This document shows, one piece after another, positions 12,031 through 24,600 of a stretch of 64,000 nt of DNA (position 1 is the stretch's first letter; each line of letters begins with the position of its first letter). Where the stretch lies: contig NC_092631.1 in NCBI RefSeq assembly GCF_039555335.1, forward strand, positions 2,914,001 through 2,978,000, read 5' to 3'. Under the pieces are notes generated by a model. The model saw only the letters and a list, made by a program, of their open reading frames with translations, made no database searches and was not told where the DNA came from. The stretch is from Amphiura filiformis. Lineage: Eukaryota; Echinodermata; Ophiuroidea; Amphilepidida; Amphiuridae. The position numbers and the translations under genes are program-made.

Positions 12031-12707
12031 TCAAAATCTTCTTCAAGGCTAATGTAATGGTTGTACAAACTATCAGAAACATCAGAGCAGCGTGTATGGG
12101 TCCAATTGCCACACAAATCACATTCCATGGCAGTGTGGGTTTTTGCAACATGTTTAGAACATATCGTGCACGGAAAACGCTGATAAGTGGGACCGGGGTT
12201 TGGGTGAACATTCCCACTTATTAACATGTGCAAAGCAATTAACAACTTGAGTCTTGGCGCAAAAGACTCACGATCACTAACAGTTATTGATCTACATTCC
12301 ACGTAAAAACCACGTAGCATCAGGGATTTTTTGCGCGATTGGTAAAAGACGAATAAGTGACACGAAATAAATTTTGTGTCTCTGTTCAAGCAAGCACTAG
12401 CATAGAGTTCAAAATGGCTTTTGTTTGTTATTGGCACAATGAAGTTGTCCTTTTTCAGCTCAAAGTCAATCAAAGTACAGCTTCCTTCAACTTTAAAATT
12501 TGGAAGCACAATCAGCGAGGGCAATTTTTCAACTGGCGTGGTTTCATATGCCCATACATTGGTGTTTCTTTCCGTTGCAGAATTTAGAAAATTAAACGAT
12601 CCTACCTTGTTCCAGCGCAGGGGCGTGGCACAAAAACCCAACTGCAGGGCCAGCAAAAAAGTGATAAAATAACCATCCATGTTAGCCATCCAACAAAAAT
12701 CAAGCAA
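12000..12707 (-). pseudogene. LINE 5' ORF with 2A-like motif and PHD-like finger
   Basis: A 235-residue frame. A hydrophobic start (ITFLLALQLGFC) is followed by a second hydrophobic stretch and SGNVHPNPGP (12191-12217). That motif resembles the 2A signature D-x-E-x-N-P-G-P but has His in place of the Glu. Next come CTICSK, ECDLCGNWTHTRC and EWY, the first half of a PHD finger. The frame shifts just before the final CPSC. 2A-like and PHD modules are known in APE-type LINEs. Whether this altered 2A still works is unknown. Confidence 0.8.
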
Positions 12708-12960
12708 TAATCGATCACAAAACAGGCTCAGGTGAATTCTCCTCCAAGAAAAACAGCAAAATTTTGATTAAATCCAGGTATCCACGATTGAGTTGAATTT
12801 CCCGCGGTTTGATCCCGTATTGCAATATGGCGGCTGTGAGTTGCGTAGTACACGTAGCACAGGTGTAGTGTAGGCAAGATACTGGTCAAAACAAAACTAT
12901 CTTCAAACAGCAAAAGTCCATTAAAATTGTCCACAGAATTTCACGAAACGTTGCACTAGA

Positions 12961-13469
12961 CGATTAAAACTGGATGAAATCCAGGGATAAAAATTTGGGA
13001 AAACTAAAAGAGGTTAAATCGGACTGAGTGTGTGGACTGGAAGTATATTGCAAGATCACATTAACTTAATTGATTGGTATGTAGATTCATCTTTAGAAAC
13101 TAACCTAATATTAAACAATCGTAAATGTATATGCATATATATATCACTGTCTCAGTATCAGATTGGAAAACTTGAGGTAAGCTTAACTTAACTTAAGCTT
13201 ATTAAAAAAAGTTAAATATATTAAGTTCAAAGCATAAAGATCGAGACATGTCTTCTGTATTACTATTAGATGAATAAAGCTTATACAGTCAAACATCATA
13301 ATTGTATCCACAATAAACAAGCCCTAGATCTATCCAATCATGCGGGTGTGTGTGTGGGGGAGGATATGCAGCGACCAAATATAAAAGTGCAACCTGTCAG
13401 TGCTAGACATGTCCATAGACTTTTGCAATCGAGGGGGTGCGTGGCAACCATATTTTTACAACCATTTTT
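12961..13469. other. stretch between the LINE 5' end and the TCTTCGG elements
   Basis: AT-rich sequence with a small TATATGCATATATATATC run near 13128. The LINE's true 5' boundary may lie here. No ORF is supported. Confidence 0.4.
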
Positions 13470-14014
13470 AGGGGGCTGGCATTTTCTTTGGAAGTGGGGG
13501 GGTCACAAAAATACTGGGGGGGGTCATAGAATTTTCAGACCAAAAATAGGGGGGTTATAATTTTGTTAACACCCAAAATAGGGGGTTATAGAATTATTAA
13601 GGGCTGGTGACTCAAAATTTTCGCTCGCTGCGCGCGCATTGTTTAACTTCGCAATCGAAGTGTGCATACAATCTATGCAAAATTTTTACACACACCGCGC
13701 GCCTTCTTTACACTTACAATAAAAATTTTAACACGCGCCTTCTTTACACTTAAACAATAAAAATTTTAACGCGCTACACACACTTTCTTCACTATTAAGT
13801 TTTAAGTTTTGACGCGCTCCGCGCCTTAGTTCCGGCGATGAATCATTTTTCTTGAGTCTGTGTAGTTGGAAGGGGGGGGTCATAAATTTTTTCGATCCGC
13901 GATAGGGGGGGTCGTAAAAAAAATTTGCCCGCGATAGGGGGGTCATAAAAAATTTACTCCGGTCACCGACATATTTGTGACCCCCCCCCTTCCGAAGAAA
14001 ATGCCAGCCCCCTT
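13470..14014. mobile_element. TIR element, TCTTCGG family, copy 3
   Basis: Left GGGGGCTGGCATTTTCTTTGG and right CCTTCCGAAGAAAATGCCAG are inverted. The interior alternates G runs with GGTCATAAA phrases and carries GC-rich blocks (CTCGCTGCGCGCGC, GACGCGCTCCGCGCC). It directly abuts the next element. Confidence 0.7.
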
Positions 14015-14314
14015 AGGGGGGCTATTATTTTCTTCGGAAGGGGGTCCTATAAATTTACAAAAAGTCGGCATCAATTCAAAAATTTTATGACCCCCCATAT
14101 TTGTCTCAGCCCCACTACCGATACACATTGCCCCTAAACAGGCTAAAATTGTATTGAAATCAGTTTTTTTGAATAAAATAGATACACAATAGATCTGTAC
14201 TTGTGGTCATTTTGTGACTCGATCCCTACATTTTGGTTTATTTTATGACCTTGCCTATTTTTCCTTCCAAAAATTGCCCCCCTCCCCCATCAGAAGAAAA
14301 TGATAGCCCCCTTA
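14015..14314. mobile_element. TIR element, TCTTCGG family, copy 4
   Basis: It starts GGGGGGCTATTATTTTCTTC and ends AGAAGAAAATGATAGCCCCC. It shares its left border with the previous copy, giving a back-to-back pair. No coding capacity. Confidence 0.72.
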
Positions 14315-14649
14315 GCTACACTACAGGGTGCATACCAGTAAATAGCCCCTATTGACTTTGTGTACAAACAGGGTCTGGGAAAATGTCATTTTCTTGACTC
14401 CAGAGCGACTCAGTTCTTCAAAACTTACCTTTTCTGCAAGTCGAAGGTCAGATGAAGACATCCATTGAAGAAATTATATACGGAGTCCAGCATTTTTTCG
14501 CAGAAAAATGCCGACTCCATATGCGACCCTATAGCCCACACAGCTTACGCCACCTAACGAATAGCTTGGTGTTTCTGAAATGTAACACATTTTGAAAGTT
14601 TAGCCAAATTGTCATAAAAAGTCAGATCCTGCTCATTTTTCACAGACAA
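14315..14649. other. spacer before the large inverted repeat, nothing recognised
   Basis: A small inverted pair (GGAGTCCAGCATTTTT / AAAAATGCCGACTCC) near 14480-14518 is the only structure seen. Confidence 0.4.
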
Positions 14650-15785
14650 TCTATTTCCCAGGCCTAAATGAGGATTAATTGCAATTCTTTGTAAAAACCA
14701 CATGTGCCTGCTAACGGTCAAATTTTTTTTATTGCATGAGGTGAAAGGGCTTTGGTAGTAGGTTACAAAAAGTCACATCAAAAATTCCTCCGGAGCTTGT
14801 TGCCATAGCAACGGCAGATTTTATGATTTTGGCGATTTTTGCTTATTTTGGGGTGAACATAAGGGAAAATATGTAATTTTCTGAATTGCTTCTGACTTTA
14901 AATTTGAGGTCATGTTAAAAAAGCAACCTTACCACCATAAAGTATTATCTTTGCGCTTTCCCCAGATGTATAAAATATTTCAATAATATTTCCCTATGTG
15001 CAATTTTAGGGCTGGGCAATATTGCCAATTTCGGACTTTTGAACAAATGCAATTTTTACCCTATCTTTGAAGTCTAAAACTAATTTTGCTTGAGCACCCA
15101 GAATTATTTCCTCTTTGTTGGTACTTGGGCAGACATTGCCCCTTCCAAATTTGGTAAAAAATCTCTGGGGCTATTTGACCTGTAAAGCCAGTGTTGCCAG
15201 AAAGTTTGATAATTTTCAAAAAATGCATTTTTGGAAATAATGCATTTTCTCCATATTTACTCATGTAAGCTTTAATACCACCAACTTCATTGAAATATTT
15301 GCACACTTTGCACACATGATTAGACACACACTGCAACGGAAGCAACACTTTGAGGCTGGGGACAAGTCCTGTCCTGCAAAAACCGGTATTGCCAGAAAAT
15401 CTTACTTTAATCCAAATTTCCAATTTGTGCGTTTACACAATTATTTATTAGGTTTAAAGTTTATACTATCAATGTTAGTTGAATAAAATGTGCATTTAAA
15501 CATCATCTGATACAATACAGGTTCAGACACATGGGCAAGTTTCTCGACAGTTGGCTTAGTAAGCCTTAGGCTTAGGTGACATCGAGGATACTAAGCCTAG
15601 TTTCGACCAAAAATGGCAATTTTTACATGGGAAATATTTTGAAAAATGACATATGCATCTTGGAAAGTGTATCAGCTTATTAAGATGGATGTTTAGATCA
15701 AAAAGTAAATCACAACATTTTTCTGTGACCTATGGTTTTTGACCTATGACCTCTTGGAATTCATAAATAGGCCTAAAATGCAGGT
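14650..15785. repeat. left arm of a large inverted repeat
   Basis: About 1.13 kb that reappears in reverse complement at 19073-20207. Shared landmarks are CACATGTGCCTGCTAACGGT, GGAGCTTGTTGCCATAGCAA, a TTGCCAGAAA block and AGCCTTAGGCTTAGG. The arms differ by scattered substitutions and small indels. A 120-residue minus frame lies here, but the same frame is broken in the other arm, so it is not called. Confidence 0.85.
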
Positions 15786-18700
15786 TTTTAATGATTTTGG
15801 TCATTTTGGGCAAAAATGGACCCTTTTTTTACCATTTTTAGCAATTTTTTGCATTACAAAAGTTTAAATTACACTTACCTTTATTGATAAATAGGGCTTC
15901 TTTAATTTTAGGCTATTGAGAGAATTCAACGAGTATGCAGTTTCCATGGCAACGGCCATTAATGCTCATTTTTAAGGAAATATATCTGTCAAATAGAGCT
16001 AATTTCCCAGTAAAATTAACCAAAAATGTGTGTAAATGGCCGTTTCCATGCATGAAACTGTCATCTCTTTGAATTCTCCTAATAGCTTAAAATGTTATGC
16101 CAATCAAACAATTTTTTTAGGCTTTATGACAATCCTGTTATTGAGAATACACGAAACTGCTGATTCTTGATTACGAATCCACAAGACATAGCCGAGTGAA
16201 CTCGTATCAAGGAATAACAGTTTCAAGTGTATTTGCTGATTTAAACCATTGCTTTATACTAACAATAGGCCTATCAATACTCTCTAAAACTGTGGATTCT
16301 TGCATAGAAACGTGTCAAGTGTTCATTCGTTGAAAATAATCTACAGTAATGAATAGACGTCATAGCAAATTAATGGTTCAAGTACATTTTCCAGACATAA
16401 ATGTGTGTGATGTAGTGTATGTAAATATATCAGATATTAATGTAATCTAAAATATGAGAATGATGCGTTTTAAACCTGACTCAACAGGCTACACAATTTT
16501 TAACGAAACATGGCACACAAGGCTAACAAAGAATCGAGGCTATATTGTAGAAGAATCCAATTTCATGCATTCCTACACCTCAATGGCAGCAGGGGCTATT
16601 TTAGAAGAAAAAAGTCACTGCACGTTGGCGATGTAAAGTCTCGGTGATCAACCAGCGGCGGTGGTGAGCTTGCGGGGAAGGGGTGTTGGAGGCAGGGGCG
16701 CAGGTATTCCTACGTGTGGGATCCTACCTACTAGGTAGGATCCCCCAATCATCAAAGACCCAAAAGGTCCACTTTGCGAGCGTAGCGAGCGAAAAAAAAA
16801 ATGCTTTCTTATGCTTTTTCGTTCAAAAGATCCAAATTTGCCCAATTGCTTTCTTGGTCAAAAATGTCCCAAAAAAGGTAGAACCCCAAGCTCATAAGTT
16901 TTAACATTTGGGCCTTTTCAAAGCATCAGACCGGAGAGCTTCCCCTAAAACATATTCATGATTTATATAACTTAAAAAGGATTGAATTAAAATATCAGAT
17001 TTTGAAGATAAAAAAAATACATTTTCGATAGGGTAACAATTACAAAGTTGTTCCGATGACCTGCGCGAAGCGCGAAAAAAAAAATGCTATTGAATTGCAA
17101 ATGTTTGTAAATTTTATCTCGATATTTCGAGCAGGGGTGCAACTTTCCCCTTTCCCCTTTCCCCAAGATGTAGGTCACTGGCGTTGACAAATGGTGCGGT
17201 GCGTGTTGCCAATCTTACATAAGCACGTAAAATGAAGCTAAAATGGTCAAATAGGCCTATGATGCAAATGGAACAAATACGCGAGGAGAGCGCAAAACTT
17301 GGCATTTTTTACGATAAAATGACCACATATGAGGTTAAATTTGTCAGAAATCCACATACGGTCGTGAACATGGGGGTGGGGTGATTGCATGGACCATCCC
17401 CCATACAAAAATATGTCGTGGATCCCCCAAGGATCTAGTCTAGCCTGTGTTTTTTTGTTGCGATCGCCAAGCGTTGCCGCACCACCTCCCCATATAACAC
17501 GCACGTTGGCAAATTGAAAGCTGCCAGACCTTGTTTAGGTTGTAAACACTGTCATTAGCAACGCGTGGGGAAGGGAGTTGTCGATACAAGCTGTTCACAA
17601 ACTATGTGTATAACTATAATATGCACGAGGCCCTTTGAAAATTGGAGTTTTCGAAAAACATGAGGTGAAGTGGTGATGAAGTGTTAAGTGCGCGCAGCGT
17701 GAAAATTTTGAAATTTTATTTGAAAGTGACCATACGGTAGGTGCTATAATTAATAATTAAAGCATCCCTATTGAGTTTGTCAAAATGCATAGAAATATTT
17801 TAAGCACGGATTTCTAATTCTCACTGCACGGAATTTTAATCTCACTGCACAAACGTGCTAGGAGGCATGTTAAAATAGCCCCTGAATGGCAGCCATAGCT
17901 GCCCCCCCCTTTAGGTCTATCCCACCGGAAATGTAAAATGATGTGGTCTATCTTGGCAGTGGCGGATCCAGGGCAGTCAGAAAGGGGGGATTTGAGAAAA
18001 AATAGATAAAATGTACGAAATGGAGCGCCATCGCGTCCCCCCCTCAGAAGTAAGAAACTTTTGCAAAATGAAGACCTAATTGAAGCGATTTGGTGGACCA
18101 TTTTGGCACTATTAGTGTGTAAAATTTTAGTTTGAAAAAGCCAAAAGTTTGTCAAATGAGCGGTCCATGAAGCCTTTCGTGGAAAGGTTTTTCCCTATTA
18201 TTGTAGGCATATAAATTGTGTTAAACATATATTGACAAATGCGCGAAAATAGCCACCTGTATATGGATTACGCAGGGGTGTCAGAAGTTGGAAAATTTTG
18301 CAAAATGAAGGTCCAATTCAAGCCATTTGGTGCATCATTTTGCACTATTTAAACAGAAAAAGGGCCCAATTCAATTTACAAACCTTGAGATTTGCATTTA
18401 CTATTAAAGCATGCATGGATCGATGAAGTCAGTATGGAGTCGGTCTTAGGGAACAAACCAAAAGATTGATGGCGTCCTATAAACGTAAACTAGTTTCGTT
18501 TAGGGGAGGGGTAAAATACTCCATTACGTTTGTAAAAAAACATTGGTCTAATGAAGAATATGTTAATATAATTTGTTAGCTTTTTTTTTCATCAAAATGT
18601 TGATTTTTTTAAAATAAAAAACAAACAAACATTGCAAACCGTTTTAATATAAGAATAGTGCAATAATCAAAACTTTCACATGATTTGTATCAGTTGATTT

Positions 18701-19072
18701 ACATTTATGTGAACATTTTAAAAGTGTGTGATCATGTATGGTGTACCCGCGAGTATCGGTTGTCCGCCAACGTGGACCCCACTAACTTGGACAAAAAAAA
18801 CCCAAAATAAACCCCAAATTAGGGGTGGTAGTTTTGGGTCCCTTTTCCTTGTTTTATGGCATCGGAACAACAAACGGATGTCTTAATTTAGGGGAGATAT
18901 TCAATAAGGGTGTCAAATAATGCAAACATCAATATTGATGCCCCCATGGGAGTTTGAAGTTTATATTATTGTGCGTATCATTCATTTTACCAGGCTACAT
19001 TTTTAAACAAATGCTCGCATGCTTTGACGAACTCAGAAATTACAGGTATGGGTAAATTAATTGTCATATAAT
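15786..19072. other. 3.3-kb spacer between the large inverted arms
   Basis: It holds a fold-back at 15911-16090 and a GGATCCTACC/GGTAGGATCC palindrome near 16720. GC-rich modules followed by A runs occur at 16773-16800 and 17061-17085, with a weaker one near 17690, and there is a GGCAGTGGCGGATCCAGG phrase at 17956. No ORF with recognisable domains or splice context is visible. Confidence 0.5.
15911..16090. repeat. fold-back sequence within the spacer
   Basis: GCTATTGAGAGAATTCAACG at the left pairs with TTGAATTCTCCTAATAGC at the right. TTTCCATGGCAACGGCCATT pairs with AATGGCCGTTTCCATG closer to the centre. Confidence 0.6.
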
Positions 19073-20207
19073 CTGGTTTTAGGCCTACTTATGAATTCCA
19101 AGAGGTTATATGTCAAAAACCATAGGTCACAGAAAAGTATTGTGATTTACTTTTTTGATCCAAACATCCATCTTAGTAAGCTGATACACTTTCGAAGATG
19201 CATATGTCATTTTTCAAAAAAATTCCCATGTAAAAATTACTATTTTTGGTCAAAACTAGGCTTAGTATCCTCAAGGTCGCCTAAGCCTAAGGCTTACTAA
19301 GCCAACTGTCGAGAAACTTGCCCATGTGTCTGAACCTGTATTGTATCAGATGATGTTTAAATGAACATTCTATTCAACTAACATTGATAGTATAAAATTA
19401 ACCAAATAAATAATTGTAAAACGCACAAATTGGAAATTTGGATTAATAAAATATGATTTTCTGGCAATACCGGTTTTTGCAGTCCACAGGACTTCTCCCC
19501 AGCCTCAAAGTGTTGCTTCCGTTGCAGTGTGTGTCTAATCATGTGTGCAAAGTGTGCAAATATTTTAATTAAGTTGGAGGTATTAAAGGTTACATGAGTA
19601 AATATGTAGAAAATGCATTATTTCCAAAAATGCATTTTTGAAAATTATCAAACTTTCTGGCAACACTGGCTTTACAGGTCAAAGAGCCCCAGAGATTTTA
19701 AACCAAATTTGGAAGGGGCAATATCTGCCCAAGTACCAACAAAGAGGAAATAATTATGGGTGCTCAAGCAAAATTAGTTTTTAGACTTCAAAGATAGGGT
19801 AAAAATTGCATTTTTTCAAAAGTGCTAAATTGGCAATAATGCCCAGCCCTAAAATTGCACATATAGGGAAATATTATTGAAATATTTTTTACATCTGGGG
19901 AAAGCACAAAGATAATACTTTATGGTGGTAAGGTTGCTTTTTTAATGTGACCTCAAATTTAAAGTCAGGAGCAATTTAGAAAAGTACATATATATTTTCC
20001 CTTATTTTCACCCCAAAATAAGCAAAAATTGCCCAAATCATAAAATCTGCCGTTGCTATGGCAACAAGCTCCGGAGGAATTTTTGATGTGACTTTTTGTA
20101 ACCTACTACCAAAGCCCTTTCACCTCATGTAATAAAAAAATTTTGACCGTTAGCAGGCACATGTGGTTTTTACAAAGAATTGCAATTAAATATGAATCAG
20201 GGCCTAA
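19073..20207. repeat. right arm of a large inverted repeat
   Basis: Reverse-complement partner of 14650-15785, running from the TTTTAGGCCTACTT end to AATTGCAATTAAATATGAAT. Together with the spacer this gives a 5.6-kb unit. It could be a long-TIR DNA transposon without a recognisable transposase, or an inverted duplication. I saw no target-site duplication. Confidence 0.85.
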
Positions 20208-20804
20208 TAGTTGGGTTTCTAATGTATTAAATTAAGTCGTGTTGTACGTTTCCGCGTTTGAAACACTGATTTTTTCCTCCCAGGGTGTAGGAGACTTGTA
20301 TTTACTGGTGTGCAGTGTGCACTCTACAGAGCAGTTTGACTTCACTCATTCCGAGCTTTTTAATATATCTTTTTGAAATATTTGATCATTTTTTACCGGA
20401 AAAATGCAAGCCTATTTTTATGGAAATTTATCCATCATAAACTTCAGATACTGCAGAATATAGAAATAAGCAGTGGGAAAGCAGGTGGGACTCTCCAAAG
20501 TGGAACCCTTGTAGCGTTGGACGTAAGACACTTTTTATGCGTAGCATTATCAGCTTGCACTACTTGATTTTTGTTACATTTGTACACTTCACCAAGTTTA
20601 TGGCATAAATTTGCTGAATGTTTATATTGACTATGGGGGTTGTGGCAAAGTCCCAGTTGGGGGGGGGGGGGGTACAAATATAGCTGCCGCTGATCCATCC
20701 CATGGCAAGTAACTATTGGTACCAAAAGTTGCAGAGATTATCATCTTGTGATTTACACATTGATTCTGTTTTTTATTTGCAGACTGTAATTTACTAATTT
20801 CTAG
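20208..20804. other. upstream region of the AP endonuclease gene
   Basis: It contains a G run near 20660 and a good acceptor (TTTTTATTTGCAG ending at 20782), 22 bases before the ATG. The start codon therefore probably lies in the second exon, with an untranslated first exon further up. No promoter motif is convincing. Confidence 0.45.
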
Positions 20805-21630
20805 ATGGCGCCGAAAAAAAGAAAGCCTAAGAAGCAACATGATTCAGAGGAAGATGATAAGACAACATCAACAAAGAAAACCAAACCAGAAAAGTCTCAA
20901 GAGAATGGTGATGCTGGTGTAGCCAAGAGACCAAGCAAAAGAAAGACACAACCTTCTGAAGAGAGGGAAGGTATATCATCTCCTCCTCAGGAAAGAGGTA
21001 CCTCACCTCCCAAAAGATCAAGTAAAAGAAAAACACAGCCTGCTCAAGAAGGAGGAGCATTGTCTCCCAAAAGGGCAAGCAAACGAAAGACAATTCCTCC
21101 AGAAGGAGTAGGTGCATCACCTCCCAAAAGAGCAAGCAAAAGAAAGCCACAACCTCCTAAAGAAGGAGGTACATCATCTGATTCATCTCCCAAAAGAGCA
21201 AACAAAAGAAAAGCACAACCTCCTCAAGAAAGAGAAGGTGGAACATCTCCAAAGAAACCTGCAAAGAAAAATAAAGGGACATCTTCAAATCAAGAAGTGA
21301 AGAAAAGGACAAAAGCACCCACCAAAGAACCTGCTAAGAAAGTGAAAAAAGAGGACAAGGAACCTTCAAAGAAAGCATCAAAGACTTCGACCAAGACCAA
21401 CTCAGGAAAAGGGGATGCGAAGGCAGTTTCAAAGAAAGTTGTTAAAACCAAAGGAAAAAAGAAGACAGTAAAGACTGAAGGAGGAGAGGAGGAAGGAGAA
21501 ACTGAAGTGACAAGTACAGTGAAGGAGGAGTTGGGTGAAGACTTAGCTTCTACTGAGTCTGAACAAGGAATGACCAAAATGGTGTGTTCAGAGGGGATGA
21601 AGTTTCTTGGTGCTCATATGGGAATTGCAG
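20805..21630 (+). CDS. apn1: apn1 exon 1: basic N-terminal extension and first barrel strand
   Basis: It encodes 275 residues plus one base. It starts at ATG in GATGGCGCC context and begins with an SV40-like basic cluster (PKKRKPKK). The middle is a degenerate tandem repeat of SPKRASKRK-type units, then Lys/Glu-rich sequence with AKK and KKVKK. The conserved domain begins at residue 265 ([12 protein letters not shown]). The exon ends GCAG|GTTTGT. Reading on past the donor meets a stop at 21644. Confidence 0.93.
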
Positions 21631-24600
21631 GTTTGTTGCCATGACACCATAATGTAGTATACATTTAGTGGGGATGTACACATTCACACACATCTTTGGT
21701 GGGTAACTTTCAAGTTGGGTGGGTCTAAAAGTACCCATTCATCTGACAAATAATAATTTCACTGAGATCAGAATCTGTCACTGACAGTTAGGCTTGTAAC
21801 TTATTAGAATTATTTGCCTATTGGCATGTGTTTTGAAAGTTATGACACATCCCTGATTATTAGAGCTGAATTTTATGTTGCTGCATATAAAAACTTGGTT
21901 GTGTCTTGAGGTAAGAAATCATCAAATTTCTACACTTTTTTTAAAACTTGGAGTCTGAAATATAAGTGAACATTCTCTCTGAAACAAATCTGTGAGAAAT
22001 ATCTCAATGCCGTAAACAATCATAAACATTTTTTTTCTTTCTCTCTTTCTCTCTTTCTCAACCTGAAGGTGGACTTGACAAGGCTGTAATAGGTGCATCC
22101 GAAATTGGAGCCAAATCTTTTGCTCTTTTTCTTCGCTCACAGAGACAGTGGCAAGCCAAACCTTTGGATGATAAGGTATACTAGTGATATTTAATAAGTT
22201 CAGGTTTTGTATGAATGCATGATAAAACCTCAATTGGAAATGGTATGGATGATTTTAGAATTCCAAGCAAAATTTCTTAAAAAGTAATTTTAAAACAAAT
22301 TTAATCAATTTAATGTTCTCAGTTGGATCTTAAAATATAAAAATTCTACCTGGATTCACTGGATTGAAATAAAGTTCAAATGGAATTGAGATAATGGTGT
22401 CATCATATTCAACAGGGATGAGTGTGGAAATTCCAAATGTATTAGCCTCTAACATGGCTATAATAGTGGTGCTGTAGGATGTTTCATGATGTTGACTGGC
22501 TTATACATTATGCAAATTGTAATCTTGTCTGATAAATCGCCACGATGTACCATACAAGATCTAAAGATGGGTGGTATGAGAAGAAAACAACTACTTTATG
22601 CCCATATCATACTAGTATTCGCAGCGTTCAATTAAACAATTGCTAGTCAGCGGCGTAGCTGGGATTTTTCCTGGGGGGGGGGGAGGCAAGCATGTATGGG
22701 GCGGGAGCCCAAACTAGGGGGGCGGGGCCAAATTGACAATTTTGCCAGGCTTATTGATAATAATCGTATGGTATTGCATATCGTATGGATTCCAATATCT
22801 CTCTTTCCCTCCTCTCCCTCTCTCTTCTCTCTTTTTCCTCCTCTCTCTCCCTCCTTTTCCCTCTTTTTTCCTTGCACTAGGGGCGCCATTGTTGCTAGTG
22901 ATCAAGCGCTGCATTGTCGCGTTTGAAAAATCAGTACTAGTATTCAGTTCTGGCTAGCAACATAGCGTCAAAGTAAGCTTGAAGTCATCAACTGCTTGCG
23001 ATTTGATGTTAGGGCATGCTAGCCATCTTATAGACCTGATATTACCAATTATTGCTCTTCCTATAGGCGATGTAATTAAGTTACTTCACAAAGAAAAAAC
23101 ACTGTGCTCCTTGCGATTGCTTACAGGCATAGGAAGCTTGGATTTCGGTATGCAAATCCAACAAAAGTCTCTTAGCCTAATTGTGATCATAATGAACTGA
23201 AATCTGCTGCTAACATTCTTTTTTCCATACAGGTTGCCGAGAAATTCCGTGCAGCATGCAAGGAGCATAAGTTCTCTCCTTGGCATATTTTACCACATGG
23301 TTCATATCTCCTGAATTGTGGCTCACCAAACCCAGAAACACTACAGAAGACAAGAGATACACTCACAGATGAACTGAAGAGATGTGAAAAATTAGGACTG
23401 GCTTTGTACAACTTCCATCCAGGTATCGTATCTATTGATAGCTTCAGTGACAATTCCAGTTTTATCAAAGAATGTAAATTTTGAAGGTTCCAATAATAGT
23501 GTTTAACTTTTTCTGCCCTTTCAGACCCAACCTTAAAGTCATAATGTACGATCTTTTTTCAGAATTTACCTTTATTTTTTTCAAAACCGATTTTTTGGCA
23601 TATTTGTAATACTTACACATGTTCTAACTTAAATCTATGAGCAAACTGTCAAATTCGTCCTATTTGTAGTAAAACGGGACGATTTTCTGTTGGTCCGACA
23701 TAAAGTCATAATTTTTAGATTATGACTTTATGTCGGCCACGATCATAAACCGTAGTCTCAGTACAAAACTAGCTTAGTTACGCTCCCTCCACATGTGGAG
23801 GGAGCGTAACCAAACTGGCCGCTGAGGAGACTAACTCTGAGGCCGCACTCGCTGTCCTAATCCAAATAGTGCGAGATGTTTGAGTGATAGAGGTGAAGTT
23901 TATGATGTTGTTTCTTTGCAAATTCCCAATGTTTTTAATGTTCCGTCAAAATGTATTGGGAACTTTCATAATGATTGCATAAATATCATTTTAGAAGAAA
24001 AATCTAAAAATTTAAAAAGATTGTACATTAAGGCTTTAAAAGTTTGTTGTTATTGCAAAGATTTTATTTTGATTGATGAAAGAGGATGGTCCGATTTCAT
24101 CACATGCTATTTCCACCATGGTTAGACCTTGGCCCTCGCTCCTCATAATGGAGTTTCATTATGTCATATAATTGCATTCACTTTTCATATGAGTGCCAAA
24201 ATTTACCCACTTTCAACACATTTTAGCTTGCAAAAACTTCTTTTAACCCTATTATTTCAGATGGTCAATGAAAAAAAATCCATTGATAGCAAAATCTCAA
24301 TCATGATGTAGAAAAAGTAGGGATGAGATTAACATTGTTGACCACCCTCCTTTAACAATGGCAGTATGTAGGTCTGATGATACCAAATTCTCGCTTCTCT
24401 GTTCAGTTGTAAGAATATATAAATAATTGCTTGGAAAGAAATATCTTCTTTGAGTTGTTGGTTTGTTGGGGAGGGTTCCTCTGAATAAATTAGTTTTAAT
24501 GTATTTTTAGCTGGTGTGTGACCAATAAAGTTGCCATCTTTGTTGTTTTAATATCTACATAATTATAATATATTCCTTATTATAATTTTTTTGGTCATTT

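Larger units (their letters stand above)
8871..12960 (-). mobile_element. decayed CR1/L2-like non-LTR retrotransposon (LINE)
   Basis: On the minus strand, broken reading frames give in order: a PHD-like zinc finger preceded by a 2A-like motif, an APE-type endonuclease, a reverse transcriptase with an FADD box, and the usual C-terminal block NSFLPRTIRDWN. The 3' end is a GATGAA microsatellite (8871-8896), typical of CR1/L2-group tails. There are at least four frame breaks (near 12020, 10280, 10075 and 9225), so it cannot move on its own. The 5' limit is approximate. L2, Crack or a related clade cannot be separated by eye. Confidence 0.9.

Noticed and set aside
15061-15423. 120-residue minus-strand ORF in the left inverted arm
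   Set aside because: The matching frame in the right arm is interrupted, there is no known domain, and the stretch lies inside a repeat.
20827-21150. 107-residue ORF antisense to the apn1 first exon
   Set aside because: A shadow of the biased Lys/Pro/Glu codons on the other strand; it has no splice or homology support.
22647-22957. Arg/Glu-rich and Ser/Pro-rich ORFs on both strands
   Set aside because: Translation of a CT-rich tract in apn1 intron 2.
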